The notes beneath the pieces are model-generated. The model had not been told where the DNA came from and did not search any database. It saw only the letters and a program-made list of their open reading frames with translations. 39,906 bases of DNA from CAYPTY01 sp964413935 (GTDB taxonomy: Bacteria > Bacteroidota > Rhodothermia > Balneolales > Balneolaceae): contig CAYPTY010000023.1 of the NCBI GenBank assembly GCA_964413935.1, positions 1 to 39,906 of the forward strand. The letters are read 5' to 3'. Of the stretch, positions 23,446 through 31,663 are shown piece by piece. The stretch's first letter is position 1; every line of letters starts with the position of its first letter. The translations under genes were made by a program, and so were the position numbers.

Positions 23446-23964
23446 ATATTTCTCTTTCATGATATTAGAGTGATGCTGCTGATGGCCAGCAATAATGTAG
23501 GCAATGGCTCGAACTGTAAAATCAGCATTGCTTGCCTTGCCGCTTCGTTTAATCATCTCTTCCGTCATATTCTGCAACAAATGTACCGTAGATATGCGTA
23601 CCGCCAGGTACTCATTTGCCAGATTCGCCATACTGCGCTCATTATAATTTGACGAGGAAACATAATGATCCTGATCAAAACCGGGCAGGGGAGTGTTGTC
23701 TCCACGGCTGAGTCTCAAAGCGCGGTATGAGAAAATCCTTTCGGTTTCAATGATATGACCGATGATCTGTTTGATGCTCCATTTACCTTCCTCATAAACA
23801 TCAAAAAGTTTATCTCCTGGAATGGAGTTGATGAAGGTATAAAATTCATGCATCTGAGCATTCAGAAACTCGATGATATTTGTACGGGGCACTTCCTGTA
23901 CATAAGTACCATAGAAGTGAGCATATTCAGTGGCTTCAGGGTATTGGTTGTCCCATGCTTTCAT
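23437..23964 (-). CDS. DinB/YfiT-type four-helix metal-binding protein
   Basis: A 175-aa soluble protein. The DinB-fold histidine triad is visible: 'IKQIIGHIIETERIFSYRAL' gives the first His and 'AIAYIIAGHQQHHSNIMKEKY' gives the second and third. The 'GKWSIKQIIGHI' approach and 'RALRLSRGDNTPLPGFDQD' loop are typical of the DinB_2 branch. Members are thiol or bacillithiol transferases and related enzymes of broad chemistry, and the reaction here is unknown. It starts 30 nt after the terminator of the M16 operon, so its promoter must overlap that hairpin region. A second, more distant DinB protein is at 33109-33669. Confidence 0.88.
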   Translation of the reverse strand: MKAWDNQYPEATEYAHFYGTYVQEVPRTNIIEFLNAQMHEFYTFINSIPGDKLFDVYEEGKWSIKQIIGHIIETERIFSYRALRLSRGDNTPLPGFDQDHYVSSSNYNERSMANLANEYLAVRISTVHLLQNMTEEMIKRSGKASNADFTVRAIAYIIAGHQQHHSNIMKEKYLS

Positions 23965-23993
23965 TTGCTGATAGGTTTGTTCATTAACGCCAG

Positions 23994-24030
23994 AAAATAA
24001 AAAAGTCCTCCGAAGTTAATCGGAGGACTT
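23994..24030 (-). terminator. Intrinsic terminator of the M16 peptidase operon
   Basis: On the minus strand: AAGTCCTCCG, an 8-nt loop, CGGAGGACTT (perfect 10-bp stem), then TTTTTATTTT. It lies 22 nt after the stop of the second M16 gene (24052). This is the strongest terminator in the window. Confidence 0.95.
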
Positions 24031-24051
24031 GAATATACAGGTAGTTGAACC

Positions 24052-26133
24052 TTATTCCACAACACTATGCTCAGTTGTTGTAGATTCCTGAGCTTTGCTT
24101 CCGTTTTGGAGGGTAACTGTATTGTAGGGATACTTGACTCCATCCGCTTCGGTCCAGTCAGAATACTGTTCCACAACATCCACCTGGGCTCCCATCTGTG
24201 GATTAAATGTGCTGCTTCTCTTTTCAAGCGGAAGATTGGTTTCCATATCTAAAATAAAGGTAACCGGCTCATCCAGATTTATGCGAAGTTTAGCATAGGT
24301 CTTACCATCAATTTCTTCCTCACCAAGATATTCAGCCTCAAAGGCATCCGGGTTTAAAGCCATATTTATGACATTATTGCGAATGGTTTTGGTTTGCTGC
24401 TCTACCGCGGGAGGAGGCATCGGGAATTCCTGTCCACCCAGTGCCTGGGTACCTTTGCCGTCTTTGATGGTTACCATAATGGTTCCCTGCGGACTTTCTA
24501 TGCTCGCTTCAAGCGACTCTTCCTTAAAATTAATGGTAAAATCTGTTCCCAGATTGATGTTTCCCTGAGGAGTAATCACGGTTTGGGAGCCTTTCAGGTT
24601 CAGCGTTGTGAATTTAGTACCATCAGCCACAATTGCACCGGCCATACGATTAAGCCACTCTTTACCAGCTGATGCGTCACCGGCTGTCTCGTCTTTGGCA
24701 ACCTCTGGTTGTGGTATGGTGATGTCAATTTCATTAACGGTACCATATTTGTCCAGCTGATTGCCAATTTCTTCTTTATTCCCTACCACCAGAATCTGCA
24801 TGTTATCCGGTTGCAGGTACTCTGAGGCAACGCGCTGTACATCATCAACGGAAACCTTTTTGATTTCTTCTACATACTTATCGAACTCATTAGGGTCAGA
24901 ACCGTTGTAAGCAATATTGATCTGCTCGCTGAGAATTTCCCGTTTGGTATCGTATCGAAATATGAGAGAATTGAGAAAACGGTCTTTTGCATCGTTCAGC
25001 TCTTTAGCTGAAATAGGTTCATTCTGCATGCGTTCAACCTCACCGATAATGGCATCAATTGCTTCAGCAGTAGTCTCGCTTTTAGTCATTACCGTCAGGT
25101 TAAACTGTCCGGGGTAGTTTCGATTACTGCTGTAGCTGCCACCAACGGCATAGGCCAGTCCGAGGTCCGTACGAACAACCTGAAATAGCCGGCCAGCAAA
25201 ACCATTGCTGAGTACATTATTCATCACCTGAAGGGCGGCAAAATCCGGATTCGAGCGAAGTCCGCCGATGTGGCCAAGTATCACATAACTCTGGTTCACA
25301 TCCGGCTTATCAACCAGATTTACAGTTGGTTTGAAAGTATAATCTACTTCGGGATAAATCAGATTGGTTTTCTGGCCAGCCTGAATACTTCCGAAAGCAT
25401 CCTGTAATTTTTTCTTGATTTCATCCGCATCAAAATCACCGATCACACCCACTAGCATATTATTGCCGACAAAGGCATCCTCGTGAAGTTTAAGCATATC
25501 TTCACGGGTGATGTTATTGATGGTGGCATATTCGGTCTGCTGGGTGTAAACGGCGTCTTCCCCGTAAATCAGTTTACGGAACTCGCGTCCGGCTATACTA
25601 CCCTGGTCATCGTTTCTTCTGGAGATTCCACTTTTGGTCTGGGTTTTTGCCAGCTCAATTTTTTCCTCAGGAAATAAGGGGTTCTGAATAAAATCGATGA
25701 AAACCGGAAGTAATTCATCCAGGTCTTCAGCCAGGATGTTCATTCCGGCACCGGCTGAACCGAATCCAAAGTAGGATTCCATACTGGCTGCATTATTTTC
25801 AAGCAGTAAGTTGAGTTCATCAGCCGGATAATTTTCAGAACCTCCCTCACGCATAACCTGTCCGGTCATGGAAGCCAGTCCGGCTTTATCTTCCGGCTCC
25901 AGAATGCTCCCGCTGTACACGGTCACGTCAATATTGATAAGGGGCAGTTCGCGATCTTCAACAATGAAGAACTCGATGCCGTTATCCATTTTGAAGGTTT
26001 CGACTTTGGCCTTTTCAAAGTCGTTTAGTTCAGGATACTTGATTTCGTCATATCGTTTCTGGGCAATTGCCGAAGAGGCCGTAACCACAAAAAGCAGAAT
26101 GAGTACGCTTAGTTTTTTCATAATACTGTTCAT
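24052..26133 (-). CDS. M16-family peptidase-like subunit lacking HxxEH, with C-terminal extension
   Basis: A 693-aa exported protein (signal peptide 'KKLSVLILLFVVTASSAIAQ'; a later start at the second Met, residue 5, is equally possible). Two M16 (pitrilysin/insulinase) halves are recognisable at about 45-260 and 265-480. Where the zinc motif HxxEH should be there is 'AGLASMTGQVMREGG', so this is the inactive partner. The R/Y-type substrate site 'GFAGRLFQVVRTDLGLAYAVGGSY' in the second half is kept. The last ~200 residues are a beta-rich extension ('GQEFPMPPPAVEQQTKTIRNN' and following) with a LolA-like outer-membrane lipoprotein-sorting flavour. That extra domain is unusual for M16 and is assigned by eye. 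It is the second gene of an operon 7 nt after the catalytic partner and ends at a strong terminator. Confidence 0.9.
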   Translation of the reverse strand: MNSIMKKLSVLILLFVVTASSAIAQKRYDEIKYPELNDFEKAKVETFKMDNGIEFFIVEDRELPLINIDVTVYSGSILEPEDKAGLASMTGQVMREGGSENYPADELNLLLENNAASMESYFGFGSAGAGMNILAEDLDELLPVFIDFIQNPLFPEEKIELAKTQTKSGISRRNDDQGSIAGREFRKLIYGEDAVYTQQTEYATINNITREDMLKLHEDAFVGNNMLVGVIGDFDADEIKKKLQDAFGSIQAGQKTNLIYPEVDYTFKPTVNLVDKPDVNQSYVILGHIGGLRSNPDFAALQVMNNVLSNGFAGRLFQVVRTDLGLAYAVGGSYSSNRNYPGQFNLTVMTKSETTAEAIDAIIGEVERMQNEPISAKELNDAKDRFLNSLIFRYDTKREILSEQINIAYNGSDPNEFDKYVEEIKKVSVDDVQRVASEYLQPDNMQILVVGNKEEIGNQLDKYGTVNEIDITIPQPEVAKDETAGDASAGKEWLNRMAGAIVADGTKFTTLNLKGSQTVITPQGNINLGTDFTINFKEESLEASIESPQGTIMVTIKDGKGTQALGGQEFPMPPPAVEQQTKTIRNNVINMALNPDAFEAEYLGEEEIDGKTYAKLRINLDEPVTFILDMETNLPLEKRSSTFNPQMGAQVDVVEQYSDWTEADGVKYPYNTVTLQNGSKAQESTTTEHSVVE

Positions 26134-26140
26134 AAATAGT

Positions 26141-27646
26141 TTAAGAATCTGATTTGACCGTCATTCCCACGGTTCTGTTTTTCTTAATGAGATAATCGCT
26201 GGCAACCCTTTGTAAGTCTTCAAGACTAACGGACTCCAGTCTTTCAATACTGTCGAATACGTCTCTCCAGTCCCCTTTACTGGCATAGGTTGAAGCAAAG
26301 GCGGAGGCGAGGCCGGTGTTGTTTCCAAGGCCACGGATTAAATTGGCTTTTGCATTGGTGATTGAACGATCCAGTTCCTCCTGGGTAATGCTGCCTTCTT
26401 TTGCCGCCTCAAATTCCTCGTAAATTCTTGTTTCCAGGGTATCTGCAGAAACATCCAGATTAGGTACAGCCAGTGTCAGGAACATGCCAGGATACTGACT
26501 CTGAGGAAAACCATTGAAGGCTCCAACCTGAAGAGCGAGTTGCTCATCTTCTACCAGCTTTTTATAAAGCCGTGAAGTACGCCCACCGGACAGGATGTTA
26601 CCCAAAAGTGTAAGTGGTTCATAATCCGGATCGGAATCAGATACGGTATGGTATCCAATCAGCATGATTGGCTGAGTATTACCTTCAATGGTGAATCTGC
26701 GCTCACCACGCTGCTCGGGTTCAATGGTGGTAACAGGGGGCACCGGCTCACCTTTTGGAATATCACCGAAGTAGGATTCAGCCAGTTTTTTCATGTCTTT
26801 TGGTTTGACATCGCCGGCAATCGCAATTGTAATGTTAGAGGGTACATAGTAGGTTTCATAGAAAGCTCTTGCGTCTTCAATGGTGGTAGCGGTGATATCC
26901 GAATTCCATCCCACCAGCGCGCGACCATAGGGGTGTGCAGTGTATGCTACAGCCAGAAACTCTTCTACGAGTCGGCCAATGGGTGAAGACTCTGTGCGCA
27001 TTCTTCTTTCTTCACGAACCACCTCTTTTTCTACATAGAATTCTCGGAATGTGGGATTCTTAAAGCGGTCTGCTTCAAGATTGAACCAGAGTTCAGCTTT
27101 ATTGGATGGCAGACTGTAGAAGTAGTTGGTGAAATCCCAGCTGGTACTGGCATTTAATCCGGTACCGCCATTGTTCTGAATAATCTGGGAAAACTCATTA
27201 TTTACCACATAGGTTTTTGCTTCTTCCTGTAGCTTCTGGAAGGCATCCCATTTTTTATTGAGCTCCTCCGGAGATACCTTAGGATCAAATTTAGCATACA
27301 ACCAGTCCTGATAAGCCTGATCCATATTTTCGATAAGTACTTTTTCTTTTTCCCAGTCGGTAGTTCCAATGTACTCCGTCCCCTTAAAAGCCATATGCTC
27401 AAAAATGTGGGCGATTCCTGTCTGGCCCACAGGTTCGTCAACGCCTCCAACACTCACATGAGTGTAAAAACTGGCAACGGGTGCATCATGGCGTTCAATG
27501 ATGATGAAGTGCATGCCATTTTTGAGGGTAAATTCAGTAACCTTTTTTTCGAAGTCTTCAACATTTTGTGCTTTTGAAAACCCGATAAACAGAAGATTAC
27601 ACATCAGAGCTAAGAGAAGTGCTCCGTTTAGATATCTAACTCGCAT
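26141..27646 (-). CDS. M16-family zinc peptidase, catalytic subunit
   Basis: A 501-aa exported protease with signal-peptide-like start 'YLNGALLLALMCNLLFIGFSKAQ'. The inverted zinc motif is intact: 'GIAHIFEHMAFKGTEY' gives His80, Glu83 and His84. The downstream glutamate ligand is in 'EFYVEKEVVREERRMR'. The second half keeps 'GGRTSRLYKKLVEDEQLALQVGAF', the substrate-binding Arg/Tyr-type region. In other bacteria M16 pairs work as heterodimers with the inactive subunit, degrading short unfolded peptides in the periplasm. The downstream gene supplies that partner, 7 nt away. The operon is divergent from the sulfur genes across 225 nt. Confidence 0.94.
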   Translation of the reverse strand: MRVRYLNGALLLALMCNLLFIGFSKAQNVEDFEKKVTEFTLKNGMHFIIIERHDAPVASFYTHVSVGGVDEPVGQTGIAHIFEHMAFKGTEYIGTTDWEKEKVLIENMDQAYQDWLYAKFDPKVSPEELNKKWDAFQKLQEEAKTYVVNNEFSQIIQNNGGTGLNASTSWDFTNYFYSLPSNKAELWFNLEADRFKNPTFREFYVEKEVVREERRMRTESSPIGRLVEEFLAVAYTAHPYGRALVGWNSDITATTIEDARAFYETYYVPSNITIAIAGDVKPKDMKKLAESYFGDIPKGEPVPPVTTIEPEQRGERRFTIEGNTQPIMLIGYHTVSDSDPDYEPLTLLGNILSGGRTSRLYKKLVEDEQLALQVGAFNGFPQSQYPGMFLTLAVPNLDVSADTLETRIYEEFEAAKEGSITQEELDRSITNAKANLIRGLGNNTGLASAFASTYASKGDWRDVFDSIERLESVSLEDLQRVASDYLIKKNRTVGMTVKSDS

Positions 27647-27812
27647 GGTTATTCTGGTTTGTTAAGATTGAGAGTGAATAGTCTTTGTAGCATTAGTGTA
27701 AAACTAACATTTAGCCAACTGTTGAACAAACGGCAACATTAAACGAAAGGGTATAAGAAATGTTAAGCTAAGCGCAGATTCGGACAAATAGCTTCAGTAT
27801 ATTAGAGGTTAA

Positions 27813-27830
27813 TTGAAATTTGAATTTCAA
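27813..27830. promoter_or_regulatory. Perfect inverted repeat TTGAAATT-TG-AATTTCAA upstream of the persulfide dioxygenase
   Basis: An 18-nt perfect palindrome with 8-bp arms and a 2-nt spacer. It sits 41 nt before the start of the CstB-like gene and 167 nt from the divergent M16 start. It has the size and symmetry of a dimeric repressor or activator site. The persulfide-responsive regulators known to control such genes (CstR/CsoR type, BigR/SqrR type) are not encoded in this window. Confidence 0.5.
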
Positions 27831-27871
27831 GGGATATTGAAAAATCTCCAAAGCATCTAAACATCCGATAC

Positions 27872-29275
27872 ATGTATTTTGAACAGATTTTTGAAGAGAA
27901 ACTGGCACAATATGCTTATCTGATTGGTTGCCAGGCCACAGGTGAGGCAATAATTATCGATCCCATGCGCGACATTGATCGCTATATTGAGATAGCCGCT
28001 AAAAATAACTTAAAAATTGTTGCTGCAGCCGAAACCCACATTCATGCCGATTATCTCTCCGGCATGCGTGAATTCGCCGAAAGAGGAGTAAGGGTTTATG
28101 TTTCTGATGAAGGAGATGCAGACTGGAAATATGAATGGGTAATTGGAAGTAAGTATGATCATGTTTTACTCAAGGACCAGGATTCCTTTAAAATCGGGAA
28201 CATTATATTCAGAGTACTGCATAGTCCGGGACACACTCCTGAACACATCAGCTACCTGGTAGCAGACGGAGCTGCAACCGATGAGCCTATGGGTATTCTC
28301 TCCGGAGATTTCATTTTTGTAGGTGATGTAGGCCGGCCGGACCTCCTGGAAACCGCTGCCGGACAGGAAGGTGTTATGGAGGATTCTGCCCGGGTTCTTT
28401 TCAAATCCCTGAAAAAGTTCATGGATCTGCCGGATTATATGCAGGTTTGGCCAGGGCATGGTGCCGGTTCTGCCTGCGGAAAAGCACTGGGTGCGGTTCC
28501 GGATTCAACGGTAGGCTATGAACAGCGTTTCAATGGTTCAATTAGAGCAGCTTCCAGTGAAGAAAATTTTGTGAACTATATACTTGAGGGGCAACCTGAG
28601 CCTCCTTTGTATTTTGCCAGGATGAAGCGAGACAATAAGCTCGGCCCCAAAGTACTGGGTGAAATTCCTGAACCGGAGAGAATCTCAATCCAAGAAATCA
28701 CCGAAAAGGAGAATGCCGTTATCATCGATACCAGAGAGCGGTTAAAATACATGGAGAAACATATTCCTGGTTCCATATATGCACCGGTTAATAAAGCATT
28801 TAATACAGTGGCAGGTTCATTTATCACTGAGGATGAGCACATTTATCTGATCGTAGATGAGAATCAGTTGGAAGAAGCTGTGCTGGATCTTATCCGTATT
28901 GGCTTGGATAATGTGATGGGTTTTGCAACAACTGAAGAAATGAACAATTACATCGGGGAGACCGCCACCACTCCGGTCTACACTTTTGACGATATCGAGA
29001 AACTGGCTGATAAAGAGAATTACCAGATTCTGGATGTGCGCAAGAAAACAGAATTTGACGAAGGACATGTATCCGGTGCCTCAAATATTGCTCATACCCG
29101 ACTGCTGGAGCGATATAATGAGCTTCCCAAAGATAAACCCATTATTACATACTGCAGGACCGGAGCCAGAGCATCGGCAGCTGTTTCACTGCTGGAGCAA
29201 AAAGGATATACAGTGTATCATATCAATGATGAAATTGAACCATGGCTTGAGTCAGCTAATGTAAAAGCGGGCTGA
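27872..29275 (+). CDS. CstB-like persulfide dioxygenase: MBL domain, pseudo-rhodanese and active rhodanese
   Basis: A 467-aa fusion. Residues ~1-245 are a metallo-beta-lactamase fold of the ETHE1 type with 'ETHIHADYLSGM', 'LHSPGHTPEHISYL', 'SGDFIFVGDVGRPDLL' and 'VWPGHGAGSACGKALG' (Fe ligands and glutathione/CoA-persulfide pocket). Residues ~265-355 form a rhodanese fold with no catalytic Cys (the position reads 'IYLIVDENQ'), a pseudo-rhodanese. Residues ~365-465 are an active rhodanese with 'ITYCRTGARASAAVSLL' (Cys428). This domain order equals staphylococcal CstB, which oxidises persulfide to sulfite and then forms thiosulfate. The start codon has no SD. It is co-transcribed with a TauE-type exporter 4 nt downstream, matching the tauE neighbourhood of the cst operon. 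Confidence 0.93.
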   Translation: MYFEQIFEEKLAQYAYLIGCQATGEAIIIDPMRDIDRYIEIAAKNNLKIVAAAETHIHADYLSGMREFAERGVRVYVSDEGDADWKYEWVIGSKYDHVLLKDQDSFKIGNIIFRVLHSPGHTPEHISYLVADGAATDEPMGILSGDFIFVGDVGRPDLLETAAGQEGVMEDSARVLFKSLKKFMDLPDYMQVWPGHGAGSACGKALGAVPDSTVGYEQRFNGSIRAASSEENFVNYILEGQPEPPLYFARMKRDNKLGPKVLGEIPEPERISIQEITEKENAVIIDTRERLKYMEKHIPGSIYAPVNKAFNTVAGSFITEDEHIYLIVDENQLEEAVLDLIRIGLDNVMGFATTEEMNNYIGETATTPVYTFDDIEKLADKENYQILDVRKKTEFDEGHVSGASNIAHTRLLERYNELPKDKPIITYCRTGARASAAVSLLEQKGYTVYHINDEIEPWLESANVKAG

Positions 29276-29279
29276 GTCA

Positions 29280-30044
29280 ATGTGGTGGGCCTGGCTAGGA
29301 GCACTCTTAATCGGTTTATCCCTGGGCCTGCTGGGATCGGGAGGTTCTATACTTACCGTGCCCATTCTGGTTTATGTACTGGATGAGCCGGAGAAAATCG
29401 CCATAGCTGAATCACTGGCCATTGTTGCATTCATAAGCTTTGTGGCCTTCATTCCCTATGCAGTAAAAAAACAGGTTCACTGGCGCAGTGTCATATTTTT
29501 CGGCATACCTGGTGTTGCCGGAACCTATGGTGGAGCAGCCCTTTCCGAATTTCTCCGCGGATCCACCCAGTTGGTCATTTTTGCTGTAGTGATGTTGCTT
29601 GCAGCCGGTTTAATGATCAGGGGTAAGAATTATGAGAAAGTTGAAAATCCGGATAAACCCCGGCATCCGGTTGCATTGATCATTCTTGAAGGACTGGCAG
29701 TTGGTGTAGTAACAGGCTTGGTAGGGGTTGGAGGTGGGTTCCTCATCATACCAGCACTGGTTATCCTTGGCGGACTGAACATGCGCCTGGCTATTGGAAC
29801 CAGTCTTCTGATCATTACCATGAAAAGCCTGGCTGGATTCTATAAATATGTTGACATCCTTCAATACACAGAGTATCAGATAGACTGGCGAATAATCATC
29901 ATATTCAGTCTGATTGGTGCTGCAGGAAGTCTGATTGGGAAAAAGGCAGGCGAGTACATTTCTCAACCTATGCTTAAAAAAGTGTTTGGGTATTTTCTCA
30001 TAATCATGGGCGTGTACATATTTTATTCGAATACACTGGGATAG
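29280..30044 (+). CDS. TauE/SafE-family sulfite (or sulfur oxyanion) exporter
   Basis: A 254-aa protein with about eight hydrophobic helices. Both halves carry the family repeat: 'GLSLGLLGSGGSILTVPILVYVL' and 'AVGVVTGLVGVGGGFLIIPALVIL', with the conserved G-x-G-G-G/S-x-L-x-x-P core. The loop between the halves is short and charged. TauE/SafE proteins export sulfite, sulfoacetate or similar anions. The 4-nt distance to the CstB-like gene implies one transcript and a natural substrate: the sulfite or thiosulfate made by that enzyme. No SD is visible. Confidence 0.92.
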   Translation: MWWAWLGALLIGLSLGLLGSGGSILTVPILVYVLDEPEKIAIAESLAIVAFISFVAFIPYAVKKQVHWRSVIFFGIPGVAGTYGGAALSEFLRGSTQLVIFAVVMLLAAGLMIRGKNYEKVENPDKPRHPVALIILEGLAVGVVTGLVGVGGGFLIIPALVILGGLNMRLAIGTSLLIITMKSLAGFYKYVDILQYTEYQIDWRIIIIFSLIGAAGSLIGKKAGEYISQPMLKKVFGYFLIIMGVYIFYSNTLG

Positions 30045-30092
30045 GTAATCAAATGCTAATGTAGAGAATCAACATTTCGCTCAGCTTTTGGC

Positions 30093-30100
30093 TATATTTG
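30093..30100 (+). promoter_or_regulatory. Candidate -7 box (TATATTTG) upstream of ilvE
   Basis: Exact TAnnTTTG match, 93 nt before the ilvE ATG, in the 149-nt gap after tauE. The -33 region has no clean TTTG at proper spacing, so confidence is limited. No attenuator-type leader peptide is seen. Confidence 0.3.
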
Positions 30101-30193
30101 GAACTCTCAAATCCGAATTCGCTTTTACAACTGCGGTCAGTATGCAGTCGCCGACCTTTGAAATAATTGTTTAATTAACAATCTGTTATAACC

Positions 30194-31282
30194 ATGACTG
30201 AAGACTTAATGACATTTCCGATACAGAAAACTGAAAACAGCAGAATTAATGAGGTTAACTTCGATGACCTTAAATTCGGAAAAGTTTTTTCGGATCATAT
30301 GTTTGTCATGGATTATGAGGATGAAAAATGGCAAAACCCCCGAATAGAGGCTTTTGGGAGCTTTGGAGTAACACCGGCAATGAGTGTGTTTCATTATGGG
30401 CAGGCTATTTTTGAAGGAATGAAAGCTTTTTATGTAGATGAGAAGAACTTCAATATTTTTCGTCCCGAAGTTCACCATGAAAGAATGGTAAACTCAGCAG
30501 ATCGCCTTTGTATGCCGGCACCTGATCGCGATTTGTTTATTTCAGCACTCAAAGAGTTAATAAAGCTGGATTTTAAATGGGTGCCCAAAAAGCATGGCAC
30601 TGCCCTTTATCTGCGCCCCTTTATTATTGCCACCGATGATGTGATTGCCGCCAGGGCATCAGAAAGTTATCGGCTTTTTATCATCACCTCGCCGGTGGGT
30701 GCTTATTATGCCGAAGGATTCAACCCGGTCAAACTGATCACTACCCAAAAATATGTTAGAGCAGTGGAAGGCGGAACCGGCTTTGCAAAAGCGGCTGGTA
30801 ATTATGCTGCAAGTTTTCTGCCAGCTCAGAAAGCCAGAAAAATGGGCTTTACCCAGGTACTGTGGCTGGATGCCAAGGAACATCGGTTTATAGAAGAAGT
30901 GGGCACAATGAATATTCACTTTATAATCGAGGGAAAACTCATTACGCCTAAACTAACCGGTTCCATATTACCAGGGGTAACCCGGCGATCAGTTATCCAA
31001 TTAGCCAGAGAATGGGGGATGGAAGTGGAAGAACGCCCCATTTCGATTGATGAAGTCATGGAAGCGCATGAAAATGGTACACTGGATGAAGTGTTTGGAT
31101 CAGGTACAGCCGCTGTGATTTCACCTGTGGGCACCATAGAGCATGAAGGCAAACAAATTACCATTACGGAAGGTAAAGTGGGGCCGATGGCTTCCAAATT
31201 CTTCAAGGCCATAACAGATATTCAGTATGGTAATGTGGAAGATGAGCATAACTGGGTGATGAACGTCAATATTCAGGATTAA
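30194..31282 (+). CDS. ilvE: Branched-chain amino acid aminotransferase (BCAT)
   Basis: A 362-aa fold-type IV PLP enzyme of the longer, eukaryote-like BCAT class ('VFHYGQAIFEGMKAFYV' and 'RPEVHHERMVNSADRLCMP' near the N-terminal domain end). The Schiff-base lysine is in 'GGTGFAKAAGNYAAS' (Lys199 by codon count). 'EEVGTMNIHF' and 'FGSGTAAVISPVG' are the expected substrate and PLP-phosphate elements. It catalyses the last step of leucine, isoleucine and valine synthesis and the first of their breakdown. The start is the first of two Mets, six codons apart. It is probably co-transcribed with fluC, whose start lies 3 nt after the ilvE stop. Confidence 0.96.
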   Translation: MTEDLMTFPIQKTENSRINEVNFDDLKFGKVFSDHMFVMDYEDEKWQNPRIEAFGSFGVTPAMSVFHYGQAIFEGMKAFYVDEKNFNIFRPEVHHERMVNSADRLCMPAPDRDLFISALKELIKLDFKWVPKKHGTALYLRPFIIATDDVIAARASESYRLFIITSPVGAYYAEGFNPVKLITTQKYVRAVEGGTGFAKAAGNYAASFLPAQKARKMGFTQVLWLDAKEHRFIEEVGTMNIHFIIEGKLITPKLTGSILPGVTRRSVIQLAREWGMEVEERPISIDEVMEAHENGTLDEVFGSGTAAVISPVGTIEHEGKQITITEGKVGPMASKFFKAITDIQYGNVEDEHNWVMNVNIQD

Positions 31283-31285
31283 AAT

Positions 31286-31663
31286 TTGCTGAATGTCCTG
31301 TTTATAGCATTGGGGGGTGCAATTGGTTCGGTTAGTCGCTATCTGGTCTCCAGGATCTTTTCAGACTTCGAACAACCTTTTCTGTACTTACTGGGTACGG
31401 TGTCCGTAAATATTCTTGGCTGCTTTCTGTTTGGTTTGATTGCAGGTTCGATGGAAACCCGGGGTCTTATCAATGAGCATTTGCGCTCTTTTTTGCTGGT
31501 TGGATTGATGGGTGGATTCACCACCTTCTCAGCTTTTGGCGCTGAAACTTTTTTCCTAATAGAAAAAGGAAACATCCATCTTGCAATAATAAATATCCTT
31601 TTTCAGGTAACCATAGGTGTTTTGGCCGTTTGGGCAGGCTTGTCTCTGGCTGAAAAAATCTGA
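31286..31663 (+). CDS. crcB: Fluoride exporter FluC/CrcB
   Basis: A 125-aa, four-helix membrane protein of the dual-topology Fluc family, which exports fluoride passively. Motifs present are 'ALGGAIGSVSRYLVS', 'LGTVSVNILGCFLFGLIAG' (the N in the pore helix), and 'GLMGGFTTFSAFGAETF' with the TTFS phenylalanine-box break. The only start that keeps the conserved N-terminus is a TTG at 31286. The ATG at 31293 is out of frame. It sits 3 nt after ilvE, so it is translated from that mRNA. A fluoride riboswitch is therefore not expected, and none is visible. Its stop (TGA) directly abuts the stop (TCA on plus) of the convergent reductase. Confidence 0.93.
   Translation: MLNVLFIALGGAIGSVSRYLVSRIFSDFEQPFLYLLGTVSVNILGCFLFGLIAGSMETRGLINEHLRSFLLVGLMGGFTTFSAFGAETFFLIEKGNIHLAIINILFQVTIGVLAVWAGLSLAEKI

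Noticed and set aside
31283..31293. Possible fluoride riboswitch ahead of crcB
   Set aside because: Only 3 nt separate ilvE and crcB, so there is no room; the gene is translated from the ilvE mRNA.
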